Positions 35,049 to 42,316 of a DNA stretch of 52,777 bases are shown one piece after another (within the stretch, counting starts at the first letter, position 1; the number at the start of each line of letters is the position of its first letter). The stretch is taken from positions 1 through 52,777 of the forward strand of contig CATPBJ010000102.1 of the NCBI GenBank assembly GCA_955652395.1, read 5' to 3'. The notes beneath the pieces are model-generated. The model did no database searches and was not told where the DNA came from. It saw only the letters and a list, made by a program, of their open reading frames with translations. The DNA comes from an uncultured Terriglobales bacterium (GTDB lineage: Bacteria; Acidobacteriota; Terriglobia; Terriglobales; Acidobacteriaceae). Position numbers and translations under genes: made by a program.

Positions 35049-35099
35049 AAAGCGTCAGCCTAGCACAGTCGGCAAGAACCATTGGGGCGACCACGGCCC

Positions 35100-35153
35100 A
35101 CGTGGGGTCGGGTCTCCGACCTGCCCGCCCGAGCGCAGCTCGGCAAATGCCGG
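35100..35153. repeat. Dispersed repeat, family C relative
   Basis: GGTCGGGTCTCCGACC forms a hairpin, followed by TGCCCGCCCGAGCGCAGCTC. The order (loop hairpin, TGCCCG, then GAGCGCAGCTC) is the same as at 18283-18315. Confidence 0.6.
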
Positions 35154-35155
35154 GA

Positions 35156-36460
35156 CTAGTGCTCTCTTTGCCCGCGAACAAAAAACTGCTCCTTATTCAT
35201 GTTTGCCGGCACGGCCACATCGAAAAACCCGACCATCATCTCCTGATAAGTCTGGTCACCCCATGTCACCGTCGCATTCGGATCCGGATTATGCGGATTA
35301 TTGCGCGAGTTGTCGTACCACGCCACGGCTCGCAGCTTGGTTCCAGCCTTCAGCGGCCTCGGCTCGGCCAGCCGGTAGCTCAACTGCCAGTGAAAGTGAT
35401 AGTTCACACGCAGCAGAGTCTCGATCGAGCCATCAGACCGCACGATGTCGTACTCAAAACGTTTCCCGCGCAGATGCATGTGCGGAAACAGGCTGAGCAG
35501 CGTGGCATCATTTGGCAGCGTGCCCTGCACTTCCACCCGAAAATCATCGGCGCCGGGTGGAATAATGAATGCATGATCGTTCAGCTGTAGAGTGAAGATA
35601 CGCTGTTGCGGTGGGGCCTCAGCGAACGCCAGTCCGATGCTTGTCCGGTCGTTTCCTGCCTTGCCATTCGTCGTGTAGTGTATCTGGAAGATCAGGTCTG
35701 ATCCCGCCGGAACGAACTTTGCCATCCCGTCCGGCCAGCGGTCCGGCGAGCTGCCCGGCGCGTACACCAGCAGTAAATCACTCGTCGTTCCGTGCGCCTG
35801 GAGCCTGTCCTGCGGATCGCTGAGTGTCGAGGCCGTAAACGGCACGCCGATCGGCGCATGCCGCAACCATTTGGAATCCGGCGGCCGAATGTAGACCACA
35901 GCATGATGAACGTACTGCGGGCTGGAAGGATGGACTTCAGCCATGTGTATCCATTGATCCTCTCTGAAATGCGTGGGCACGATTTCGTAGGTGTACTCGA
36001 CGTCGCCATCTGCTGGGATCGTGACCGGCTTGGGCATCGGCAAAACGACATCCGGCTGCGCGATGTTCCATCCTTCGGCCCACTGCGGCGGCGCAGGCGC
36101 GTCGTGCGGATTACCCGCTGGAGTGCCGGCCGCGACCCACGCCAGCAGAGTCGCAATCTGTTGAGGAGTGAGCGAAGGATCGTTGGAGAAATGCCCGAAT
36201 CGCGGATTTGCAAACCACGGCGGCATCATCCCGCTTTGAACTGCTTTCACGATCGCCGGCGCCCATGGCCGGATCTGCTGGTACGTCACCAGCGACATGG
36301 GAGCGACCTCGCCCGGCCGGTGACAACTCTGACAGTGGTCCTGCAGAATTGGCAGGACATCTTTGTAGAAAGTGGCTTGTCTGGTCGACGATTGTCCGGC
36401 AGCGAGAGCCGAAGTGAAGAGGAGACCGGTGAGCAGAAAAATGATGAACCGCATCCGCAT
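35156..36460 (-). CDS. Secreted c-type cytochrome with copper-monooxygenase-like (PHM fold) domain
   Basis: The protein has 434 residues. A signal peptide (to about 22) is followed by a small haem domain with 'CQSCH' (43-47) and a distal Met candidate in 'GMMPPWF'. Then comes a large beta-rich region (about 130-420) resembling the copper type II ascorbate-dependent monooxygenase fold, with His clusters 'YVHHAVVYI', 'IHYTTNG' and 'FPHMHLRGKRFEYD'. This cytochrome-plus-PHM layout is common in acidobacteria and planctomycetes; its reaction is unknown. It is likely periplasmic. It follows pheT on the same strand by 48 bp. Confidence 0.82.
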   Translation of the reverse strand: MRMRFIIFLLTGLLFTSALAAGQSSTRQATFYKDVLPILQDHCQSCHRPGEVAPMSLVTYQQIRPWAPAIVKAVQSGMMPPWFANPRFGHFSNDPSLTPQQIATLLAWVAAGTPAGNPHDAPAPPQWAEGWNIAQPDVVLPMPKPVTIPADGDVEYTYEIVPTHFREDQWIHMAEVHPSSPQYVHHAVVYIRPPDSKWLRHAPIGVPFTASTLSDPQDRLQAHGTTSDLLLVYAPGSSPDRWPDGMAKFVPAGSDLIFQIHYTTNGKAGNDRTSIGLAFAEAPPQQRIFTLQLNDHAFIIPPGADDFRVEVQGTLPNDATLLSLFPHMHLRGKRFEYDIVRSDGSIETLLRVNYHFHWQLSYRLAEPRPLKAGTKLRAVAWYDNSRNNPHNPDPNATVTWGDQTYQEMMVGFFDVAVPANMNKEQFFVRGQREH

Positions 36461-36507
36461 GAATGGTGCAGAGCCGGGTCGGAACTCGTGCTCAGCGACC
36501 GCCAGAC

Positions 36508-38544
36508 CTATGCTCTCAGTTTCCCGCCCAATCCTTCGAGCGCCTTGAGGATTTGTGCCGACCAGTGTGCCACCTCATCTTCCCGAAGCGTACGCGCGTA
36601 CGATTGAAACCTGGCCCGCAGCAGCAGCGAATAATTGCCCGCAGGAACGTTGCCTCCCCGGAAAATCTCTACCGGAACAAAGCTGCGCAACTCGGTCAGG
36701 CCGAGCCCGATGACCGCCGTCTGAATTTTCTCGAAGGTCACGCCATCCTCGAAGACAAATGAAAAATCACGCTCCACTGCCGGATAACGGGGCAAAGCCT
36801 GGTAACGAACCGCACGCAGACCCTGCGGGAATAGCCGGTCGAGATAGAGTTCCGCGATAAAAACATTCTGGCGCAGCCTGCGGACGGCAGAAATGTTAGG
36901 ATGGATCTGCCCAAACTGGGCCACTAATGCGCCATCCATCAGCGCCCGCGCCGAGCGCCCGGGATAGTAGTAGTCAGCAGTCTGCGCATCGTACTTCAAG
37001 GACTTGTGCTCAAAGGCGCGCAGCAAATTCTCCACATCGCCTTTCAGATCAAAAAATCCCCCGTCGTGGGTGCCCCATCCTTGCGCGTTTTGCAAGGGTG
37101 GGGAGGTCGCCCCCATGCATATGCGCTTGGGTTCGCTAGTTCCGTCGTCGGTCGCTTCGAAGACGCTTCCCGCTTCAAACAGACGCACGCTATCCGTGCC
37201 CCGGTTGAGGTTGTACGCCAGCATATTGAGCATGCCGGGAACCAGAGAGCTCCGCATGACCGACGCCTCTTCGCTCTGAGGATTGGCCAGTTCGATGACC
37301 GGCGCCGAAGAAAATGTTTCGGCATCTTCATGCGAGATGAAGGTCAGCGACACGGCCTCGTCATAGCCGAGGGCGAGCAGCGCGGTGCGAAGCTTGTTAT
37401 CCTTTTCAGCGTCGGGAGCTTCGACCACGGCCCCGGCATAGGCCGGCAGAGTGTTGGCGAATTTGTCGTAGCCATGCAGGCGCGCAATTTCTTCGACCAG
37501 ATCAATCTCACGTTCCACATCCAGACGCCAACTGGGAATGTGGACGGTGAAATCAGGATCGCCGCCTCTTTCCGGCATCAGCTCAAAGCCCAACTGCTGC
37601 AGAATGCGAAAAATCTCGTTGGTCTCCAACCTCTCGCCGAGAATGCGGTGAACGTCCGAAAGGTGCAGAGCCACGGGAGCCAGATCAACCTGGCGCGCGA
37701 CTGCGTCGATCGCAAGGCCGGCGAGTTTCCCTCCGGCTGATTCAAGGATGAGCGCCGCCACCCGGTCGCAAGCCTTGGTCGTAGCGTCAAAATCGGCGCC
37801 GCGCTCGAAGCGGTGCGATGCGTCGGTGTGCAGCGCGTGGCGGCGCGAACTCTTGCGGATGGTCGCCGGATCAAACCAGGCCGCCTCGATCAGGACGTTG
37901 CGAGTCTTGTCCGTGATCATGGTGTCGAATCCGCCCATGACTCCGGCCAGCGCAACCGGTTTCACGGCATCGGCGATGACCAAGTCTTCCGGCGTAAGCT
38001 TGCGCTCCACTCCGTCAAGAGTTTTGATGGTTTCACCAGTAAACGCCCGCCGCACCAGAATCTTGCCGCCTTCAAGCAGATCGAGATCGAAAACGTGCGT
38101 GGGATGACCCATCTCCCAGAGGGCGTAATTGGTGGCGTCGGCGGCGTTGTTGATAGTTCGCTGATCCACCAGTATCAGCCGCTTTGCGATCGCATCGGGG
38201 GAGGGTTTGATGCTCACATCGCGAACGATGCGGGCCGTGTAGCGGGCGCAGCCGCCCTGGTCCGCGATTTCGACGGTGAACTCCGCGTTGCCTGGTGTCG
38301 CCGGCAGCTTGGAGTCGACGGCCCGCAGCGGCAGGTTGTATATCGCCGAAGCTTCGCGCGCGACGCCGTAGTGGTTCATGGCATCAGGACGGTTGGTACC
38401 AATCTCCATCTCGAACACGGCGTTCTTGCCTTCGCCGCTGATATTCTCCACGGCGATTCCAACCGAGCTGAGGTCCTGGGCCAGGCGGCGGTCGTCCACC
38501 TTGGCATCTACGAACTCACGCAGCCATGTGGGAGAAAGTTTCAT
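36508..38544 (-). CDS. pheT: Phenylalanine--tRNA ligase beta subunit
   Basis: The protein has 678 residues, slightly short of the usual 780-800 because it lacks the N-terminal EMAP/tRNA-binding-like domain. Domains: B1/B3/B4 editing core ('GTNRPDAMNHYGVAREASAI', 'ITDKTRNVLIEAAWFDP', 'HRFERGADFD'), B5 ('HIPSWRLDVEREIDLVEEIA'), the catalytic-like module ('YPAVERDFSFVFEDGVTFEK') and the C-terminal anticodon-binding domain ('ARFQSYARTLREDEVAHW'). ATG 38544 follows AGGTGA; the TTG one codon earlier is not needed. 'TSPPLQNAQGWGTHDG' near residue 485 is encoded by a palindromic repeat. It sits 18 bp downstream of pheS. Confidence 0.95.
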   Translation of the reverse strand: MKLSPTWLREFVDAKVDDRRLAQDLSSVGIAVENISGEGKNAVFEMEIGTNRPDAMNHYGVAREASAIYNLPLRAVDSKLPATPGNAEFTVEIADQGGCARYTARIVRDVSIKPSPDAIAKRLILVDQRTINNAADATNYALWEMGHPTHVFDLDLLEGGKILVRRAFTGETIKTLDGVERKLTPEDLVIADAVKPVALAGVMGGFDTMITDKTRNVLIEAAWFDPATIRKSSRRHALHTDASHRFERGADFDATTKACDRVAALILESAGGKLAGLAIDAVARQVDLAPVALHLSDVHRILGERLETNEIFRILQQLGFELMPERGGDPDFTVHIPSWRLDVEREIDLVEEIARLHGYDKFANTLPAYAGAVVEAPDAEKDNKLRTALLALGYDEAVSLTFISHEDAETFSSAPVIELANPQSEEASVMRSSLVPGMLNMLAYNLNRGTDSVRLFEAGSVFEATDDGTSEPKRICMGATSPPLQNAQGWGTHDGGFFDLKGDVENLLRAFEHKSLKYDAQTADYYYPGRSARALMDGALVAQFGQIHPNISAVRRLRQNVFIAELYLDRLFPQGLRAVRYQALPRYPAVERDFSFVFEDGVTFEKIQTAVIGLGLTELRSFVPVEIFRGGNVPAGNYSLLLRARFQSYARTLREDEVAHWSAQILKALEGLGGKLRA
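37067..37103. repeat. Palindromic element (family A) in frame inside pheT
   Basis: GGGTGCCCCATCCTTGC then a short loop then GCAAGGGTGGGG: arms 37073-37084 and 37092-37103, 12 bp with one A/G wobble. The same layout, including the GGGTGCC lead and wobble position, occurs in alaS at 6794-6833. The frame of pheT is preserved. Confidence 0.78.
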
Positions 38545-38565
38545 CAAGCTCTCACCTGATAGCTT

Positions 38566-39759
38566 CTATCCAAACTGTTCCAGAAATCTCACATCCCCGT
38601 TGAAGAACAACTGAATGTCATCCACGCCGTATTTCAGAATCGCGATGCGGTCGGCTCCCATGCCGAACGCGAAGCCGCTGACTTTTTTGGGATCGTAGTC
38701 CACAAAGCCGTACACGTTCGGATCCACCATGCCGCAGCCGAGAATTTCGATCCATCCCGTCTGCTTGCAGGGGCGGCAGGGCTCCGCGCCGCGCTTTCCG
38801 CTGCCTCCACAGATAAAGCACGAGACCATCATCTCGGCACTCGGCTCCGTGAAGGGAAAGAAGGACGGCCGGAAACTGGTCTTCACACTCGATCCGAACA
38901 GCGCCTTCATGGCGTGGTCAAGCGTGCCTTTCAAGTCGCAGAAAGTGATGTTCGTATCCACGGCCAGACCTTCGACCTGATGAAACATGGGAGAGTGACT
39001 GGCGTCCGGGGGATCGTTACGGTGTACTTTGCCCGGAATCACAATCCTGACCGGCGGCTTCATGTTCTCCATGGTGCGAATCTGGACCGGCGAAGTGTGT
39101 GTGCGCAGCAGCAGGCGCTCGCGTTGCGGCTTCGATTCTTGACAGGCGATGAACAAGGTATCCTGAGTGTCGCGTGCCGGATGATTGGGCGGAAAATTTA
39201 GGGCCTCAAAGTTGTAGTAGTCAGTCTCGATGACCGGGCCTTCCTGAACCGAGTAGCCGAGATTGCGAAAGACCGAGACGATCTCGTGTATCGTCTTGAT
39301 TACGGGATGCTCAGACCCGAGCGGGCGGCGAATGCCGGGGAGGGTGATGTCGAGCGACTGACTCGCGATCAGTCCATGCTTGAGGTCTCTCGCAAACGCG
39401 TCTAAATCGATGGTTTCGACTTTGATTTTTTTCTTGCTCTTGACGTGCTTAGCGGGCAACTGAGCAAACAACAGTCTCTTGTTGGTAACTTCAACCATCC
39501 CTTCTACGTGCTTCTTAAGCCAGTTAACTTTTTGCCCGAAAACAGGCTTCGCTTCAACCGGAGCAGCCTTGAGCCATAAATCATTGATCTGAGTGAGCAC
39601 CCCGTTCTTGCGTGCCATCCATCGATCACGGAAAATTTTCCATTCTTCTTCATTCTTCACTGCCTTCGATTCCTTTTCGAGAGCAGCAAGAAGGTTATCC
39701 GAGGCCTTATCCAAGGCCTTCGCCGAATGGTCTTTCAGCTTGGGAACGGTGTACGCCAC
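38566..39759 (-). CDS. pheS: Phenylalanine--tRNA ligase alpha subunit
   Basis: The protein has 397 residues against about 340-350 usually. An N-terminal coiled-coil ('SDNLLAALEKESKAVKNEEE') binds tRNA-Phe. The class II core shows 'HPVIKTIHEIVSVFRNLGYS', 'HTSPVQIRTMEN', 'DASHSPMFHQVEGLAVD', 'PSFFPFTEPSAEMMVSC' and 'GFAFGMGADRIAILKYGV'. A four-Cys zinc knuckle ('CFICGGSGKRGAEPC' then 'RPCKQTGW') is inserted in the core, as seen in several phyla. A Lys-rich stretch (about residues 102-132) is extra and AT-rich at the DNA level. The start is GTG 39759. First gene of pheST. Confidence 0.95.
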   Translation of the reverse strand: MAYTVPKLKDHSAKALDKASDNLLAALEKESKAVKNEEEWKIFRDRWMARKNGVLTQINDLWLKAAPVEAKPVFGQKVNWLKKHVEGMVEVTNKRLLFAQLPAKHVKSKKKIKVETIDLDAFARDLKHGLIASQSLDITLPGIRRPLGSEHPVIKTIHEIVSVFRNLGYSVQEGPVIETDYYNFEALNFPPNHPARDTQDTLFIACQESKPQRERLLLRTHTSPVQIRTMENMKPPVRIVIPGKVHRNDPPDASHSPMFHQVEGLAVDTNITFCDLKGTLDHAMKALFGSSVKTSFRPSFFPFTEPSAEMMVSCFICGGSGKRGAEPCRPCKQTGWIEILGCGMVDPNVYGFVDYDPKKVSGFAFGMGADRIAILKYGVDDIQLFFNGDVRFLEQFG

Positions 39760-39819
39760 GTTTTCTTTCGAAAAATTGTCGAGGGTGCGGAACTAGTGCG
39801 GCGAGATGAAGAAGCAACC

Positions 39820-39962
39820 CGCAGCGGCTAAAGCCGGACTCTTGGGCGACTTACGGGACTGAAGTCGTGCCCTCCCCAAAGCCCTATGTCGGTCGGCGTT
39901 TACGCAGCCGCTGAAGCCATGCACACCGCACACTGGCTAAAAGCTAAATGCCAAAAGCTAAA
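39820..39962. repeat. Intergenic repeats (ACTGAAGTCGTGCCC and GCTAAATGC themes)
   Basis: GCAGCGGCTAAAGCCG (39830-39845) and GGGACTGAAGTCGTGCCCT (39856-39874) form the two-part motif well known between genes in acidobacterial genomes. It is followed near 39936-39965 by GGCTAAAAGCTAAATGCC and AAAAGCTAAAGGC, a simple degenerate repeat echoed at 40743-40770 in the infC-rpmI spacer. Confidence 0.55.
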
Positions 39963-39970
39963 GGCAGGTT

Positions 39971-40336
39971 CTAAGCGGCCCCGCCGAGAGCACCCTTCGC
40001 CTGCTCGGCGAGGCTCTTAAACGCGCTGGGATCGTTCACCGCCAGGTCGGCCAGGATCTTGCGATCCAGTTCTACGCCACCTTTTTTGAGGCCGTGGATG
40101 AACTGGTTGTAGCTCATCCCGTTCAGCTTGGCGGCGGCGCCGATGCGTACGATCCATAGCGAGCGGTACTGGCGCTTCTTCTGCTTGCGGCCAGAGTAGG
40201 CGAACTTGAGCCCGCGTTCAACGGCTTCTTTGGCGGACCGGTAGAGTTTGGATTTTGTGAGGAAATAGCCGCTGGCGCGGTGGAGTATCTTTTTGCGCTT
40301 GGCGCGGCGTTTGGTTCCCCGTTTTACACGAGGCAT
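39971..40336 (-). CDS. rplT: 50S ribosomal protein L20
   Basis: The protein has 121 residues, the usual length. It binds 23S rRNA early in assembly and in many bacteria represses its own operon. The signature '[20 protein letters not shown]' and '[20 protein letters not shown]' are typical, as is '[20 protein letters not shown]'. AAAGGAG precedes ATG 40336. It is the last gene of infC-rpmI-rplT. The 146-bp leader between rpmI and rplT is longer than usual and holds GGGCGACTCGCCC, a palindrome that may be a repeat or a regulatory stem. Confidence 0.97.
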   Translation of the reverse strand: MPRVKRGTKRRAKRKKILHRASGYFLTKSKLYRSAKEAVERGLKFAYSGRKQKKRQYRSLWIVRIGAAAKLNGMSYNQFIHGLKKGGVELDRKILADLAVNDPSAFKSLAEQAKGALGGAA

Positions 40337-40482
40337 GCTTGGCTCCTTTTTGCTTTCGTAACGGCGGCTGGAGGTAGGAGACTCGAAGGTCTGGGTGCCT
40401 CTTCACACGCCTGGGCCGCAGTTAGCAAAAATTTGCAGCCACCAACGGGGGCGAGTCGCCCGCGTCCACACAACACAAACTT

Positions 40483-40677
40483 CTAGTATGGAATCATTCG
40501 CTTGATCTTGGGTGTATCCGCGTCGCTTACCAGGACGGCCTGGCGCAGCTTGCCTTTGCGCTTCTTGTCTTTGGACGTCAGCATATGGCGCAAGTGGGAA
40601 TGATGGCGCTTGACCTTGCCGGTGGCGGTCTTCTTGAAGCGCTTCGCGGCACCCTTGTGTGTTTTCAGCTTGGGCAT
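40483..40677 (-). CDS. rpmI: 50S ribosomal protein L35
   Basis: The protein has 64 residues. The sequence '[20 protein letters not shown]' followed by '[17 protein letters not shown]' and '[20 protein letters not shown]' is diagnostic for L35. It is the middle gene of the infC operon, about 100 bp after infC and 146 bp before rplT. Confidence 0.97.
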   Translation of the reverse strand: MPKLKTHKGAAKRFKKTATGKVKRHHSHLRHMLTSKDKKRKGKLRQAVLVSDADTPKIKRMIPY

Positions 40678-40778
40678 AAATCCTCAGTACAGCAATCGGC
40701 AATGAGCAATTGGCATTGGGCCGCACTGGCATGTGCCTCGTCTGACTAAATGCTAAGGGCTAAGTGCCAATTGCTTGG

Positions 40779-41351
40779 TTAAGCTTGGTTTGCCCGGCCT
40801 GGGACCGCTTGTGACTGCGCGGGCTGCTTCTGTCCCGCATCTTTCTTGGGCGCCAGGATTGCGTGCAGCGTATTGCCTTCCTGTCGCGGCCGGAACTCCA
40901 CGATGCCTCTGTCGGCGATATCCTTGATCAGCCGCTCCAGGATTTCGCGCCCCAGGTTGGTGCGCGTCATCTCTCGTCCGCGGAAGAAAATCGTCGCTTT
41001 GACTTTGTCTCCGTCGTCCAGAAAGCGCAGCACGTGGTTCTTTTTAGTTTCGTAGTCGTGGTCGTCCACATTGATGCGGAACTTTACTTCCTTCACCACG
41101 ATTACTTTCTGATGTTTCTTGGCTTCGCGCTCTTTCTTTTCCTGCTGGTACAAGAATTTCCCATAATCCATGATTCGGCATACGGGAGGAGTCGCGGTGG
41201 GCGAAATCTCGACCAGGTCCAGGTTTTTCTCGCGGGCCATCTTGAGCGCATCGTAAGGAGTCAAAATGCCAATCTGCTGGCCTTCGTCATCAATCACGCG
41301 GATTTCCCGCGCCCGAATGCGCTCGTTTGTGCGGATAAAGCGTTTATCGAT
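40779..41351 (-). CDS. infC: Translation initiation factor IF-3, AUC start codon
   Basis: IF-3 binds the 30S subunit and checks start-codon/initiator-tRNA pairing. The conserved reading frame contains 'RTNERIRAREIRVIDDEGQQ', 'PPVCRIMDYGKFLYQQEKKE' and 'FFRGREMTRTNLGREILERL'. No ATG, GTG or TTG lies at the expected N-terminus; the first GTG (41297) would cut off the conserved 'TNERIRAREIRV'. An ATC at 41349-41351 has GGAGG (41357-41361) five bases ahead and gives 190 residues beginning '(I)DKRFIRTNERIR'. infC of E. coli uses AUU and is autoregulated through it, because IF-3 discriminates against rare start codons. AUC here would do the same. Confidence 0.93.
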   Translation of the reverse strand: MDKRFIRTNERIRAREIRVIDDEGQQIGILTPYDALKMAREKNLDLVEISPTATPPVCRIMDYGKFLYQQEKKEREAKKHQKVIVVKEVKFRINVDDHDYETKKNHVLRFLDDGDKVKATIFFRGREMTRTNLGREILERLIKDIADRGIVEFRPRQEGNTLHAILAPKKDAGQKQPAQSQAVPGRANQA

Positions 41352-41391
41352 ACAATCCTCCGTCGGCTAACCAGGCAAATGAGATCAAAAA

Positions 41392-41400
41392 AGTATAGCA
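41392..41400 (-). promoter_or_regulatory. Extended -10 promoter of infC
   Basis: TGCTATACT on the minus strand: the TGn extension and TATACT (five of six). No good -35 is present, as often with extended -10 promoters. Start near 41385, leader about 34 nt to the AUC codon. Confidence 0.6.
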
Positions 41401-41470
41401 TGGCAGTCGCCGGCCGTCTTGACGGGCAGGATGCAAGCCCGCAGGTTCCCAGTAAAACGAAACTTCGGAC

Positions 41471-41500
41471 GGAAAAAGACCACGGCAATGCCGTGGCTTC
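41471..41500 (-). terminator. Rho-independent terminator of the small disordered-protein gene
   Basis: On the minus strand CCACGGC-ATT-GCCGTGG (41496-41480) is followed by TCTTTTT (41479-41473). An outer GACGGAA/TTCCGTC pairing extends it. It lies just after the stop of the gene at 41524 and upstream of the infC promoter. Confidence 0.85.
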
Positions 41501-41523
41501 CGTCTCTCTGGCCGCGATCCCGT

Positions 41524-41742
41524 TTAGGATGCGCGGCGCTTTTCAACGTCTTCCGACCCTTCTCGGTCCGGGCGATCGGTTGTGCCGCTGTCCTGGCCCG
41601 GCTTCTTCGTGGTCGGATCCTGCGGGTTGTAGACGTGCTCTCCGCTCTGATACGGATTCTTCTTGTTGGGGTCGCTCTGGTTCCCAGGGTTGTTCTGCTG
41701 CTGTCCCGGGTTCTGCTGGTTCCTTTCAGTTTCGTTTCCCAT
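41524..41742 (-). CDS. Small Gln/Asn/Pro-rich disordered protein
   Basis: The protein has 72 residues. It is almost devoid of hydrophobic residues: 'NETERNQQNPGQQQNNPGNQ' then charged residues. Similar short 'QNPGQQ' proteins occur in many soil bacteria without known function. ATG 41742 follows AGGAGGCGCAATC and is chosen over the upstream extension to 41850. Own terminator downstream. Divergent from the ComEA-like lipoprotein gene. Confidence 0.65.
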   Translation of the reverse strand: MGNETERNQQNPGQQQNNPGNQSDPNKKNPYQSGEHVYNPQDPTTKKPGQDSGTTDRPDREGSEDVEKRRAS

Positions 41743-41931
41743 GATTGCGCCTCCTAGAAAGTTAAGTCGCAACACGCTATTTCGTGTAACGTCGGAACTT
41801 AGGTGCAGACACGCCCTGCGGGGTAGCTTGGTGGAAAATTTTCTTTGCACATCGCGCGGGAAGCGGAGAACGCCCGAGTCCGGCCAACCGGGGCTGAAAG
41901 AAATTCATCCAAGGTCCGAGGTGAACAGACA

Positions 41932-42294
41932 ATGCGCTTTCGCCGACACTTTTCTGTTTTCGCGATCGGGCTGCTATGCGGACTTGCGGCGTGCACTCCG
42001 AATCAAAATCCTCAAGAACTGAAGGAGAAGACTGCCCGCGCTACCGCTGAACTGAAAGTTGATGCCAAAGCGGTCGCGGCAGGAGTCCGCGAAGGCTGGA
42101 GCCGCGACAAGCCGCTCAATGTGAACATCGCGACCAGAGAGCAGTTGACCAGCTTGCCAGGCGTGACCGGTGGGGAGGCGGATCGAGTGATTGCGGGCCG
42201 TCCTTACGATGATCCGGGCCAACTCGTAACTCGCCGCATCCTGCCGCAAAGCAAGTACGACAAGATTGCGGACCGGCTGACCGCAAAAAAATGA
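41932..42294 (+). CDS. Lipoprotein with ComEA-like helix-hairpin-helix domain
   Basis: The protein has 120 residues. The lipobox 'LAAC' near residue 22 follows a short hydrophobic signal, so it should be a substrate of Lgt. After a charged helix ('QELKEKTARATAELKVDAKA') comes a ComEA/HhH_3 motif: 'LNVNIATREQLTSLPGVTGG' then 'EADRVIAGRPYDDPGQLV'. Family members bind DNA at the cell surface, sometimes during transformation, although many HhH lipoproteins have no proven role. ATG 41932 has GAGGTGAAC upstream; the longer frame from 41845 adds nothing recognisable. Confidence 0.82.
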   Translation: MRFRRHFSVFAIGLLCGLAACTPNQNPQELKEKTARATAELKVDAKAVAAGVREGWSRDKPLNVNIATREQLTSLPGVTGGEADRVIAGRPYDDPGQLVTRRILPQSKYDKIADRLTAKK

Positions 42295-42316
42295 CAAAGC
42301 GCTGCGTGGCTCGATT

